Assembly: GCA_963750715.1 (NCBI GenBank)
Contig: CAVVRP010000012.1
Location: 124,001-188,000, forward strand
DNA from: JAGVSR01 sp963750715
Lineage (GTDB): Bacteria > Pseudomonadota > Alphaproteobacteria > Rhizobiales > Hyphomicrobiaceae
Reading direction: 5' to 3'
Length of the DNA: 64,000 bases
The notes beneath the pieces were generated by a model that worked only from the letters and a program-made list of their open reading frames with translations, was not told the origin of the DNA and did not search any database. Shown here piece by piece: positions 17,756 to 27,121 of the stretch (positions are counted from its first letter, which is position 1; each line of letters begins with the position of its first letter). Position numbers and translations under genes: made by a program.

Positions 17756-18320
17756 TTAGAATGCGGCGCCCAGTCGCCGCGCGCTGGCCATGATCGCGGC
17801 GGAGTGTTCGATGCCTTCAATGGCGCCGTGAAGGAGTTCGAACCGCGTTTCAGCTACGCCGCAGTAGTCGAGGATGCCGGTGTCGAGCTGCGTCTTTATT
17901 GCCATGTCGTAGCCGCGCTTGGCATAGTCGGTCTGTCCACTGCCGGCGATGGCGATCATCCACGCGCGCGAATCGGGATAAGTCCGCGAACCGTAGGCCC
18001 AGCCGTAGTTCCACACCCGGTCGATCCAGCCTTTGAGGATCGCAGGTATCGACCACCACCAGACCGGGAAGAACATCACCGTGGCCTCGTTGCGTTCGAT
18101 CCGGGCCATCTCCGCCTGGACGGCCTGTGAGTAGGATTTATCCGGGTTTGTCCCAATCGGGTTCATCGGCCTCGCGCAGAACTGGGTCGAATCCTTCCGC
18201 GACGAGATCGGCCCATTCGATTGTGTGACCCTTCGCGCGGGCGGCCTCAGCGAAAGCTTCGGCGGCTTGATGCGTCAGCGAAGTTCTGCGCGCATGCGCC
18301 ACGACATGGAGGATCTTCAT
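17756..18320 (-). pseudogene. NAD(P)H oxidoreductase (flavodoxin-like fold, NQO1/MdaB group), frameshifted
   Basis: From ATG 18320, with a GAAGGGAAG site, the frame encodes MKILHVVAHARRTSLTHQAA, the start of a flavodoxin_2 protein, and runs to EPDWDKPG where a stop follows. The second frame picks up at NPDKSYSQAV and continues through MFFPVWWWSIPAILKGWIDRVW (a strong family signature) and WMIAIAGSGQTDYAKRGYD to the stop at 17756. The two parts join if one A is removed from the AAA at about 18150, giving EPDWDNPDKSY. It is the last gene after the NCS1 permease. The reading frame is otherwise undamaged, so a very recent mutation or a base-calling error is likely. Confidence 0.72.
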
Positions 18321-18395
18321 CGGTTGATCTTCCCTTCGTTGAGGCATGAAAAAAGCCCCGGAGCTAGAACTTCGAGGCGTTTCTTAAATCGGGCG

Positions 18396-19784
18396 TCAAT
18401 AATCGCCCTTGCCGGCGGGTTTCACGATCGTGAGCGTGAGTATCAAGTAGACGAGACCACCGACAAAGGCCGTCGGCAGCGACGCCGTCAGGTACTCGTA
18501 GGGTGGGTGGCTTGCGAAGCTCACGGGATTGAGCAAATAGAGATAGGTCCCGAAGCCTGCCGCCATGGCCACGATCGCAGCCGGATTGAAGCCGCCCCAA
18601 TAGTGATACGGCGTGCCTTCTCCATGCTGATAGATGCCGCGGATATTGATCCTCTGACCCCGCAGCAGGAAGAAGTCGACGATCTGTATCGCGCACAGCG
18701 GGGCGAAGAAAACACCGATGAAGGCGAGGAACGTTCCGAAGTTCGAGAAGAACAGGTCGGGCACCAGGATGCTCACGGCCGCCACCGGCAGAAGGCCCAT
18801 TAGAACGATGACGCTCCAAGGCGTGTCGGCGAGGGCGGGCACCTGACGCAGGCCAATGCCGGTCGCGTAGACGCCCGCGATCGCCGTACCGAGGTTGGCT
18901 GCGATGACGAAGAGCAGGGCGATGACGCCGTACGTCGTGCCTCCAAGCTGAATGAGCCATGCCGACGGGTCGGACGTCTGCAACGCAAGGATCGCTGCGA
19001 GCCCAACGAGTGACAGGACCGGCACTGGCAAACCCATGCCGAGCATCGACGGCAGTGTTGCCGTATGGGCGTTAGGTGATTCACGCACCATGGCTCCGAT
19101 ATAGGGCCACCAGCTGAGCAGACTGACGATGCCAATTTCGATGCCCGTGACGTAGTCCCATTGCAGATTGCCGGAGGAGGCAGAGGGTTTGGCGGCGGCG
19201 ATGGCATCGGCCTGCTTGGTTAGAAGCATCCACGTCATCCATAAGCCAATGCCGACGATGAAAAAAAACAGCACCATCGAAACGCGCTCGATGCCGCTGG
19301 CGCCGCGCATGAGAACGATGAAGACGCCGAGGCACGCAAGCGCCGACACTGCACGAACGACAAGGCCGGCGCTCTCGGCATCGACGACGCCGAGCGTTGT
19401 CAGAAGCTGTGCCACCGACTTGCCGAAGAAGATGAGGAGCAGGGAGTTCCAGCCGATGATCGAGGCATACTGGAGGAACACCGTGATGATCCAGCCGCGA
19501 TTGCCGAACTGCGGCTTCGCCGCCGCTATTGAATCGATCCCGTAGCGCGTCGCCGTCGGCACCACTGCCAGCGTCACCAACAGCATACCGATCATCGAGC
19601 CTGCGGTCATGGCCGCAAAGCCCATCCTGAGGTTGAGATAGTATCCGACGTATTCGCCGATGATATAGCACCAGGTCGCCGCCGCCGCGACGAGGAGAAC
19701 CACGAACAACTGGCGTTGCGTCCAATGGCGGTCCGCAGCCGTCAGCGGCCAACCGGATTGCTCGATGCCCTGTGGTCCGCTCAT
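18396..19784 (-). CDS. NCS1-family (purine/cytosine permease type) transporter
   Basis: The 462-residue protein has about twelve membrane segments and resembles NCS1 cation symporters: GYYLNLRMGFAAMTAGSMIGM, KPQFGNRGWIITVFLQYASIIGWN (the conserved tryptophan region of helix 3) and FLAFIGVFFAPLCAIQIVDFFLLRGQRIN near helix 10. NCS1 proteins import nucleobases, hydantoins, allantoin, thiamine-like or other nitrogenous compounds with Na+ or H+. The start ATG at 19784 overlaps the stop of a 53-residue membrane-protein gene (ATGA), so the two are translationally coupled. With the aldehyde dehydrogenase upstream and oxidoreductases around it, it probably brings in the substrate of this locus. Confidence 0.9.
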   Translation of the reverse strand: MSGPQGIEQSGWPLTAADRHWTQRQLFVVLLVAAAATWCYIIGEYVGYYLNLRMGFAAMTAGSMIGMLLVTLAVVPTATRYGIDSIAAAKPQFGNRGWIITVFLQYASIIGWNSLLLIFFGKSVAQLLTTLGVVDAESAGLVVRAVSALACLGVFIVLMRGASGIERVSMVLFFFIVGIGLWMTWMLLTKQADAIAAAKPSASSGNLQWDYVTGIEIGIVSLLSWWPYIGAMVRESPNAHTATLPSMLGMGLPVPVLSLVGLAAILALQTSDPSAWLIQLGGTTYGVIALLFVIAANLGTAIAGVYATGIGLRQVPALADTPWSVIVLMGLLPVAAVSILVPDLFFSNFGTFLAFIGVFFAPLCAIQIVDFFLLRGQRINIRGIYQHGEGTPYHYWGGFNPAAIVAMAAGFGTYLYLLNPVSFASHPPYEYLTASLPTAFVGGLVYLILTLTIVKPAGKGDY

Positions 19785-19942
19785 GAGATCCATCCCCAAT
19801 ACAGCAGCAACGCCGGGCCTATGGCGCCGAGCGTCAGGAGCCAGAACCAGTCGACGGCTGAGAAGCCTGTCCCCTGATTTGCTTCGACTTCGAGCTCGGC
19901 GATACGCCGCTCGAGATCGGGATGAAGGCCATCGGATGCCAT
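19781..19942 (-). CDS. 53-residue membrane protein coupled to the NCS1 permease
   Basis: ATG 19942 has a strong GGGGAGGA site. The product has an acidic amphipathic N-terminus (HPDLERRIAELEVEANQG) followed by a single membrane segment, FSAVDWFWLLTLGAIGPALLL. Its stop overlaps the permease start by four bases. The arrangement recalls two-component secondary transporters in which a short membrane subunit is made just before the large one (for example DUF485/SSS or DUF997/panF pairs). That it is a permease subunit is inference from coupling and size. No family assignment is made. Confidence 0.75.
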   Translation of the reverse strand: MASDGLHPDLERRIAELEVEANQGTGFSAVDWFWLLTLGAIGPALLLYWGWIS

Positions 19943-19971
19943 TGTCGCGTCCTCCCCGTGATTGAACGTTT

Positions 19972-21480
19972 TCAGGATGGTTTGAAGTTTTCCGCGTCGG
20001 CGTAGGGGAACCACCAGAAGTCCTGGTTGGACGCCTGGGGATCGATCATGACGAACTTGGTGTTCTGGAATTGAGCCAGACCCTCAGGGCCAAGCTGGCG
20101 TCCGCTGCCCGAGAGTTTGCGTCCACCGAAGGGAAGCGCATCGTTGTCGAGCAGCGGCGCGTTGATCCATAGAATTCCGGATTCGATTTCGCGCACCGCC
20201 CGGAACGCCTCAATCATGTCGAGCGAGTAGAGGTTTGCCCCGAGCCCGAAGCGTGACCGGTTTGCGAGCTTGATCGCCTGGTCGAAGCTTGACACCTTGC
20301 AAATTGGCGCGACCGGGCCAAACGGCTCCTCGTTGAGGATTTCCATATCGGGCGTCACACCAGTGAGAACGGACGGCTCGACGAACCAGCCACGGTTGTG
20401 TTCAGCAGGGCGTCCGCCGCCGATTGCGAACTTGGCCCCCTGCAGACGGGCGCGTGCCATCAGACCTTCGAAGCGGTCGCGCTGACGGTTGGTGGCGAGG
20501 GGTCCCATGTCGACGGCGTCGAGACCATTGCCGATCCGCAGTTTTCGCGCTTCCTCCACCAGACCTTCGACAAACGCGTCGTGGATCAACTCGTGGACGT
20601 AGAACCGTTCAGCCGAAGTACACACCTGCCCGCAGTTGAGGTAGGCGGCGAAGGCGGCGCCCCGCACCGCCATATCGAGCGGGGCCGACGGCATCACGAT
20701 GAACGGATCGTTGCCTGATGCCTCGATGAGGCAGGGCTTGAAGCTCTCCGCGCACGTCCGCGCCACCGCCTGTCCGACCGCGACGGAACCGGTGTAGGCG
20801 ACGCCATGCGTGTTCTTGCTTGCGATCAGGCGCTGTCCGACGCGCGCGCCGCCTGTCACAACCTGCATCAGGCCGGGCGGCAAAGACGAAAAGACTTCCA
20901 TGAACTTGAGTGTCGTCAGGCTCGTCTGTTCATGCGGCTTGATGATGACGGCATTACCCGCGGCGAGGGCCGCCGCAGCTTCCCAGCACAGAAGTACCAG
21001 CGGATAATTGAACGGCAGCACGATGACGATTGTGCCGAGTGGCTCCTTAACGCTGAAGTGGAATTGTCCGGGGACGGTGGCACCGGCGAGGCGCCCGGTT
21101 TCGTGGCGGGCGAGTTCGGCGTAGTAATCAATCGCCGTTGCGCACCACGAGACCTCGTCGACGGATTCCTTGTAGGGCTTGCCTTCCTCGCGAGTGAGGC
21201 ATTCGGCATAGGGTGCCTTGTCGCGGCGAAGGAGTGCGGCGATGTCATGGAGGATGACGGCGCGACTGCGGGCATCCATGGCCGTCCACACGCGGCGGGC
21301 AGCATTGGCGACGTCGATGATGTGGTCGACCTCGGCGTCGGTGCAGTCGGGGATGGTGCCGAGGTACTCTTCGGTTGCCGGATCGATGACGTCCAGCTGG
21401 CTGGTGGATTGGCTGGCCACGAAGGCCCCACCGACATAGACTTTGCCGGAAAGTTTCGCGAAGTCGTCGAAAGCCACCAT
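19972..21480 (-). CDS. aldehyde dehydrogenase family protein
   Basis: The 502-residue protein is a complete NAD(P)-dependent aldehyde dehydrogenase. IVLPFNYPL and KPHEQTSLTTL form the cofactor site, Glu253 in LIEASGNDPF is the general base and Cys287 in NCGQVCTSAER is the nucleophile; EEPFGPVAPI and the C-terminal PFGGRKLSGSGR are also conserved. It oxidises an aldehyde to the acid; the exact substrate is not readable, though aminoaldehyde or semialdehyde dehydrogenases are similar. A GGAG site precedes ATG 21480. It is the first gene of a minus-strand run leading to the small membrane protein, the permease and the broken oxidoreductase, and is divergent from the regulator at 21686. Confidence 0.93.
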   Translation of the reverse strand: MVAFDDFAKLSGKVYVGGAFVASQSTSQLDVIDPATEEYLGTIPDCTDAEVDHIIDVANAARRVWTAMDARSRAVILHDIAALLRRDKAPYAECLTREEGKPYKESVDEVSWCATAIDYYAELARHETGRLAGATVPGQFHFSVKEPLGTIVIVLPFNYPLVLLCWEAAAALAAGNAVIIKPHEQTSLTTLKFMEVFSSLPPGLMQVVTGGARVGQRLIASKNTHGVAYTGSVAVGQAVARTCAESFKPCLIEASGNDPFIVMPSAPLDMAVRGAAFAAYLNCGQVCTSAERFYVHELIHDAFVEGLVEEARKLRIGNGLDAVDMGPLATNRQRDRFEGLMARARLQGAKFAIGGGRPAEHNRGWFVEPSVLTGVTPDMEILNEEPFGPVAPICKVSSFDQAIKLANRSRFGLGANLYSLDMIEAFRAVREIESGILWINAPLLDNDALPFGGRKLSGSGRQLGPEGLAQFQNTKFVMIDPQASNQDFWWFPYADAENFKPS

Positions 21481-21526
21481 GAGTGTCTCCGATTACGTCC
21501 GGCTCAGTCGGCGCGGTGCGATCCGC

Positions 21527-21565
21527 GTTCAAAAATTTTTAATAGTATGTCATAAAAAATTTGAC
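21527..21565. promoter_or_regulatory. AT-rich inverted repeat between aldehyde dehydrogenase and regulator genes
   Basis: GTTCAAAAATTTTTA (21527-21541) and TAAAAAATTTGAC (21553-21565) form an imperfect inverted repeat around an 11-base centre, in a locally AT-rich patch within the divergent intergenic region. The position is right for an operator of the XRE-cupin protein encoded next to it, and the A/T blocks could also supply promoter elements. Binding is inferred. Confidence 0.4.
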
Positions 21566-21685
21566 GCGCAAGCGCGGCGATGGACATTTTGCGAGTGCGG
21601 GCTGCTGCATGCGGTGCGGACCTACAAGGCTCAATTACTCTCAGACCACACGACTTGGCGCGAGTAACATCAGCAGGGGACTAAC

Positions 21686-22309
21686 GTGCGGCGCAAGAAT
21701 TCTGAATTGGCAGAATACGGTGATGCGACGATCGCCAAGGCACGGGCGAGGGCCGAGGCCAGTGACCTAGCCGTAGGGGCGCGCCTGCGCGCAGTTCGCG
21801 AATTGGCGGGACTGTCGCAACGCGAGTTGGCCAAACGCGCCGGCGTGACGAATGCCACGGTGTCACTCATAGAACAGGAGTCGCACGCGCCTTCCCTTGC
21901 CTCGCTGCATCGGATTCTGACGGCGATTCCGATCTCGCTCGCCGATTTCTTTGCCTTGCCGGTGTCGCAGAAGAATGCCCTGTACTACGACGCGAAGGAC
22001 CTGGCGGTGGTCTCTCGCGGTGCGGTCGACCTGCGCGTGCTCGGCAGTGAGCGTCGGGACAAGAAACTGCAGCTGTTCATCGAGCGCTACGAACCAGGTG
22101 CTGGAACCGGCGAGGAGCCGATCGTCTATGACGGCGAAACCGCCGCCGTCGTCATCAAGGGAACTATCGAGGTCGAAGCCAACGGTGAAGTGCGCCGCAT
22201 CACGGCCGGGGGCGGCTACCAGTTGTTTGGCCGCGTTCCTTATCGATTGCGCAACGTTGGCAAGGCGGCCGCCATTGTGGCATGCGCCTGCACGCCGCCC
22301 ATCATCTGA
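21686..22309 (+). CDS. XRE-family regulator with cupin domain (PuuR-like)
   Basis: The 207-residue protein starts at GTG 21686 after AGGGGA. Residues 28-80 carry the helix-turn-helix (LRAVRELAGLSQRELAKRAG, VTNATVSLIEQESHAPSLASL) and the C-terminus is a cupin barrel with GEEPIVYDGETAAVVIKGTIEV. The layout matches PuuR-type repressors of putrescine and related amine catabolism. It is transcribed away from the aldehyde dehydrogenase gene and is the natural candidate for controlling that operon through the intervening 205 bases. Autoregulation is likely for the family but is not shown here. Confidence 0.88.
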   Translation: MRRKNSELAEYGDATIAKARARAEASDLAVGARLRAVRELAGLSQRELAKRAGVTNATVSLIEQESHAPSLASLHRILTAIPISLADFFALPVSQKNALYYDAKDLAVVSRGAVDLRVLGSERRDKKLQLFIERYEPGAGTGEEPIVYDGETAAVVIKGTIEVEANGEVRRITAGGGYQLFGRVPYRLRNVGKAAAIVACACTPPII

Positions 22310-22312
22310 CCT

Positions 22313-23371
22313 TCAGCGGGCAGTCCGGCGGGCCTGCTCACGAATTGCGCGATGAATGTACTGAAGCTTCTCATAGGCGGGCCCGGGAATGACGACGGGA
22401 TAGAAATCCGCGTGCCCCATGCTGCGGCTCATGCTGTTCATCGCGATCGTCAGCGGTACCCATCGCTCCATCAGGGACTCGAAGGTTTCCTCACCGTAGA
22501 TATCGCAGCGTTTGAAGGGCCAGATCGCACCGAACAGCAGACCGGCCGCTCGCGGCTCCATGCCTTCCGCCTCCGCCGTATCGACGCAATCGATCATATG
22601 CAGATAATGCGCCCAGGTCTCCGCCCAGTCCTCCCACGGATGCGCGCTGGCATAGGCCGAGATGTGACGCGACGGCCAATCGGCCGGCGGGCCTTCGCTT
22701 TGATGCCAAGCGAGGGCGGACTGGTAGTCCATGCGCTCGTCTCCGAACAGGGAGCGGAAATCATCGAGCCGGCCCGCGGCCTGTACCAACACCAGCCAGT
22801 AAAAATGTCCACTCTCGTGACGCAGATGGCCGAGCAGGGAGCGATACGGCTCGTCGAAGCGCTGCCGCTGGCGTTCGCGTTCGACCGCGTCGGCCTCCAT
22901 CACGTCGACCGTGATGACGCCGTCGAGATGTCCGGTGGTCGTATGGTGCGCGAAATCGAATATCAGGCGGCCGGGCGGCGCCGAACCGGTGTCGAGCGGC
23001 AGGCCGAACCGCAGAAGTGAATAGACGAGGCGCTTCTTGGCTTTCTCCAGATCGCGCCATGCCGACAGGTTTCCCGGTTCCGACAGGTTCGGAATGGTGC
23101 GGTTCAGATCGCAGGCGAGGCACAGCGCGTTGGCATCGTCGGCCCGTGTCAGCCAGTTGCACGCGCCATACGCCGCGTTGGCGCAATAGCGAAGGACCTC
23201 GCGTTGATCATCGCCGATCCGTCGATACAATCCTGGGCGTTTTGGGTCTTTGTTCAGCGCAGCGATGGACAGTGCCTTGGGGTCGAAGCCAAGATCGCGC
23301 TGGCACTTCGTGCACGTCACGTTCTCGAAATAGACCGTGTTGTCGCAATTGGTGCACGAAGAGTTCAGCAT
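22313..23371 (-). CDS. zinc-ribbon putative metallopeptidase (Peptidase_Mx / DUF2248 type)
   Basis: The product, 352 residues from ATG 23371, starts with a zinc ribbon (Cys6, Cys9, Cys20, Cys23) and has a second cysteine set (Cys63, Cys71, Cys84, Cys87). The catalytic part contains the HExxH motif, LRHESGHFYW, with His185, Glu186 and His189, and a downstream acidic EDWAETWAHYLH that may supply the third ligand. Members of this family are commonly encoded beside circularly permuted ATP-grasp and transglutaminase genes, as is the case here, and are predicted to cut the peptide those enzymes make. It is cytoplasmic by lack of a signal. An ATG at 23401 would add ten residues; the shorter form puts the zinc ribbon at the N-terminus as in relatives. 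Confidence 0.85.
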   Translation of the reverse strand: MLNSSCTNCDNTVYFENVTCTKCQRDLGFDPKALSIAALNKDPKRPGLYRRIGDDQREVLRYCANAAYGACNWLTRADDANALCLACDLNRTIPNLSEPGNLSAWRDLEKAKKRLVYSLLRFGLPLDTGSAPPGRLIFDFAHHTTTGHLDGVITVDVMEADAVERERQRQRFDEPYRSLLGHLRHESGHFYWLVLVQAAGRLDDFRSLFGDERMDYQSALAWHQSEGPPADWPSRHISAYASAHPWEDWAETWAHYLHMIDCVDTAEAEGMEPRAAGLLFGAIWPFKRCDIYGEETFESLMERWVPLTIAMNSMSRSMGHADFYPVVIPGPAYEKLQYIHRAIREQARRTAR

Positions 23372-23673
23372 ACCGTCGACCTGTCCCTCTAAAGTTGGCA
23401 TGCCGTGCGCGGCAAGCTCCGGCGCTGATGTCCGGCAGTCAGTCTAGCATCGACAATGGTTGGGGTGTTTGCCCGGTTCTGCAGCAATATCAACGCAGTT
23501 TGAAAGCGTCGTGCCTATGGATTGAGCAGATCTGGCGGCGCGAGCAGAAATCAGGCACCCCAACCTTGTCGCTACCGTCCCGAGTTCGATAACGCATTGG
23601 AGATCAACATGTACGCTGGCGGCTCCCCGGGCGCTGACAAGCGATTGCGCTTCGGAAAACCATCAAGGCTCCC

Positions 23674-26600
23674 ATGACCCTTCACGTCGCGCTCACTCAT
23701 TCGACGGCCTATCGCTACGACCGCATGATCGGGATGGGACCGCAGATCATCCGGTTGAGACCCGCTCCGCATTGCCGCACGCCGATCCTGAGCTACTCGC
23801 TCACGCTCGAGCCCAAGACGCACTTTCTCAATTGGCAGCAGGATCCGTTCGGCAATTTCCTGGGGCGCGTCGTACTGCCCGAGGAAACCGATATCTTTTC
23901 CGTCACGGTCGATCTTATCGCCGACATGGCGGTCATCAATCCGTTTGACTTCTTCGTTGCCGAAGAAGCTAAGGACTGGCCGTTCGCCTACGATCCCGTC
24001 ATCAAGAAAGAGCTGACCCCCTATCTCGAACCCGAGACGCCAGGCGCGCTGCTCGCGAGCTATCTCAAGACCATCGATCGGCGCTCGCAGGTCACGATCG
24101 ACTACCTGTGCGACCTCAATCGCAAGCTTCAGTCGGACATCCGTTACTTCATACGCATGGAGCCCGGGGTTCAGACGCCGGAGGATACGTTGCGCTGCGC
24201 CTCCGGATCGTGTCGCGACAGCGCGTGGCTGCTAGTTCAGATCCTGCGCAATCTGGGGCTCGCGGCGCGTTTCGTCTCCGGCTATCTGATCCAGCTCACG
24301 CCTGACGTAAAGGCCCTCGACGGGCCGACGGGTACGGATGTCGATTTTACCGATCTGCATGCCTGGACGGAAGTTTATCTGCCGGGCGCCGGGTGGATCG
24401 GGCTCGACCCGACCTCGGGACTTCTCGCGGGTGAAGGTCACATTCCCCTGGCCGCAACGCCGCATCCGGTGAGTGCAGCACCGATCTCGGGCAAGCACGG
24501 CGAGGCGAAGGTCGAGTTTTCTTTCAACATGGGCGTGACGCGCATCCGCGAGTCGCCTCGGGTGACGAAGCCATATAGCGAAGAAACCTGGACAACCATC
24601 ATCGAAAGCGGCCGCACCATCGACGAGCGCCTGGTGCGCGGCGATGTGCGCCTCAGTATGGGCGGCGAGCCGACCTTTGTTGCCGTCGACGACATGGAGG
24701 GCGCCGAATGGAACACGGCCGCCGTCGGTCCGACCAAGCGCCGCTACGCAGAAGATCTGGTTCGTCGCCTGCAAAATCGCTTCGCACCCGGCGGCCTGCT
24801 GCACTATGGACAGGGCAAGTGGTATCCCGGCGAGCAACTGCCACGCTGGGCCTTCGCGCTTTATTGGCGCGCGGATCGCGAGCCGATATGGGAAAACCGC
24901 GATCTCATCTCACGCCAGACGGGGTCGCGGGCGGCGACCATTGCCGATGCCGAGGCGTTCATGTCGCGGCTGTGCGATGTGCTGGGCCTGGCTGACGACA
25001 GCGGCATTCCCGCCTACGAGGACGCGGCGCATTTTCTACTGATCGAGCAGAAACTGCCGATCGGCGCCACGCCCGAAGCCAATAAACTCGACGACCCGGC
25101 CGAGCGCGAGCAGCTCGTGCGTGTATTCGACCGCGGCATCACCACTGCCACCAGCTACGTCCTGCCGATCCAGGTCTGGCACACGCGCGACCGCGGCCGG
25201 AGATGGGTGACGGAGCGCTGGGCGTTGAAGCGCGACAAGCTGTTTCTCCTTCCGGGCGACTCTCCCGCCGGCTTCCGTCTCCCACTCGGTTCGATGCCCG
25301 TTCTTGTGCCGGTTCAGTTCCCGCATGTTCTGCCACGTGACCCGTTTGCCGACGCTCCGCCGCTGCCTGAGCGCGAAGTGTTGATGCAGCGCCGCCGCAC
25401 GGTCGCGTTGGAAACCTCCGCCGCGCCGATGTCGGGTCCTAGCGACGTATGGGGATCTGTGCGCACGGCGCTCGCCGTTGAGCCGCGCGGCGGTCAGATC
25501 TGTGTGTTTATGCCGCCACTCCACGACGCCGAAGACTATGCGGCACTCGTCGCAGCCGTCGAGGAGACGGCGCGGACGAGTAAGCTGCCAGTCCACATCG
25601 AGGGCTACACGCCACCAGACGATCCGCGTCTCAATGTCGTGAAGGTGACGCCCGACCCCGGTGTAATCGAAGTCAATGTGCAGCCCGTGACGCGCTGGGA
25701 CGACGCCGTCGCAGTGACCACCGCACTTTACGAGGAAGCGCATCAGGCCCGTCTCAGCACCGAGAAGTTCATGCTCGATGGCCGCCATACCGGAACGGGT
25801 GGCGGCAACCACATCGTGCTCGGCGGTCTGACCCCGGCCGACAGTCCCTTCCTGCGCCGGCCGGACCTTCTAGCCTCGATCATCGCCTATTGGCAGAACC
25901 ATCCCTCGCTATCGTTCCTGTTCTCCGGCCTCTTCATCGGGCCGACCAGTCAGGCGCCGCGCGCCGACGAAGGGCGGCACGAGGCGCTCTACGAACTCGA
26001 GATCGCGCTGTCTCAGATCCCCGATCCCGGCGCGGGAACGGTGCCGCCGTGGCTCGTCGACCGTATTTTCCGCAACCTTCTGATTGACGTCACAGGCAAC
26101 ACTCACCGTGCCGAAATCTGCATCGATAAGCTCTATTCCCCCGACGGCCCGACGGGTCGGCTCGGACTGGTCGAGTTCCGATCGTTCGAAATGCCGCCAC
26201 ACGCCCGCATGAGCCTTGCGCAGCAGCTGCTGTTGCGGGCGCTGGTTGTGATGTTCTGGGAAAAGCCCTACCGGCAGAAGCTCGTGCGCTGGGGCACGGC
26301 GCTGCATGACCGGTTCATGCTGCCGCATTACCTGTGGAGCGACTTCGCCGGCATCATCGACGACCTGCGGAGCGCAGGGCTGCCGGTCGAACTCGAGTGG
26401 TTCAGGCCGCACTACGAGTTCCGCTTTCCCCGTTTTGGCAAAATCGAAGCAGCCAATGTCGAGATCGAGCTTCGTCAGGCGCTCGAGCCCTGGCACGTGC
26501 TTGGCGAGGAGGGCGCGGTGGGGGGTACGGCCCGGTACGTGGATTCCTCACTTGAGCGGGTGCAGGTGAAGGTCAGAGGTTTGACGGGCGAGCGCTTCGC

Positions 26601-26967
26601 CGTGACCTGCAACGGTCGCGCCGTGCCGCTCACGCCGACGGGTACGATCGGAGAAGCTGTCGCCGGCGTCCGGTACCGGGCATGGCACCCGCCGTCGGCG
26701 CTGCATCCGACCATTGCCCCCCATGTGCCCTTGACATTCGATCTGGTCGATACCTGGAGCGGCCGCCCCGTAGCCGGGTGCCGCTATCACATCTCCCATC
26801 CCGGCGGGCGCAATTTCGAGATTTTCCCGGTCAATGCCTACGAGGCCGAAGGTCGGCGTCTGGCGCGCTTCGAGCCGTACGGACATACGGCAGGGACCAT
26901 CAACGCAGGACCGCCGCGCATAAATGCCGACTACCCGATGACCCTTGACCTTCGGCGGCAGGATTAA
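23674..26967 (+). CDS. transglutaminase / circularly permuted ATP-grasp-like fusion (DUF2126)
   Basis: The 1097-residue protein begins with a bacterial transglutaminase N-domain (LTHSTAYRYDR) and a papain-like transglutaminase core with Cys180 (SGSCRDSAWLL), His229 (LHAWTEVYLP) and Asp245 (LDPTSG). From about residue 320 onward it is a DUF2126 domain: RLSMGGEPTFV, KWYPGEQLPRWAFALYWR, FMLDGRHTGTGGGNHIVLGG and LGLVEFRSFEMPPH, the last containing residues thought to bind nucleotide. The family is predicted to form amide or isopeptide bonds on peptides. Its stop is followed after 154 bases by the ATP-grasp/alpha-E gene, and the metallopeptidase gene is divergent, so all four genes belong to one locus. 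Confidence 0.93.
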   Translation: MTLHVALTHSTAYRYDRMIGMGPQIIRLRPAPHCRTPILSYSLTLEPKTHFLNWQQDPFGNFLGRVVLPEETDIFSVTVDLIADMAVINPFDFFVAEEAKDWPFAYDPVIKKELTPYLEPETPGALLASYLKTIDRRSQVTIDYLCDLNRKLQSDIRYFIRMEPGVQTPEDTLRCASGSCRDSAWLLVQILRNLGLAARFVSGYLIQLTPDVKALDGPTGTDVDFTDLHAWTEVYLPGAGWIGLDPTSGLLAGEGHIPLAATPHPVSAAPISGKHGEAKVEFSFNMGVTRIRESPRVTKPYSEETWTTIIESGRTIDERLVRGDVRLSMGGEPTFVAVDDMEGAEWNTAAVGPTKRRYAEDLVRRLQNRFAPGGLLHYGQGKWYPGEQLPRWAFALYWRADREPIWENRDLISRQTGSRAATIADAEAFMSRLCDVLGLADDSGIPAYEDAAHFLLIEQKLPIGATPEANKLDDPAEREQLVRVFDRGITTATSYVLPIQVWHTRDRGRRWVTERWALKRDKLFLLPGDSPAGFRLPLGSMPVLVPVQFPHVLPRDPFADAPPLPEREVLMQRRRTVALETSAAPMSGPSDVWGSVRTALAVEPRGGQICVFMPPLHDAEDYAALVAAVEETARTSKLPVHIEGYTPPDDPRLNVVKVTPDPGVIEVNVQPVTRWDDAVAVTTALYEEAHQARLSTEKFMLDGRHTGTGGGNHIVLGGLTPADSPFLRRPDLLASIIAYWQNHPSLSFLFSGLFIGPTSQAPRADEGRHEALYELEIALSQIPDPGAGTVPPWLVDRIFRNLLIDVTGNTHRAEICIDKLYSPDGPTGRLGLVEFRSFEMPPHARMSLAQQLLLRALVVMFWEKPYRQKLVRWGTALHDRFMLPHYLWSDFAGIIDDLRSAGLPVELEWFRPHYEFRFPRFGKIEAANVEIELRQALEPWHVLGEEGAVGGTARYVDSSLERVQVKVRGLTGERFAVTCNGRAVPLTPTGTIGEAVAGVRYRAWHPPSALHPTIAPHVPLTFDLVDTWSGRPVAGCRYHISHPGGRNFEIFPVNAYEAEGRRLARFEPYGHTAGTINAGPPRINADYPMTLDLRRQD

Positions 26968-27121
26968 CTTGGCGGCGGCTCAAGCCCCGGCACTCCCGTT
27001 TACCGCCACGGGCACCAGTAGGTTGCGGGCGGGATGATTCGGACTGATAGTCTCTGGCTGCCCCATCGATTGCTATCGGCAAGTGATGGCAAGGGGGCGA
27101 CGTGAGGGGCAAGGCCGGACG

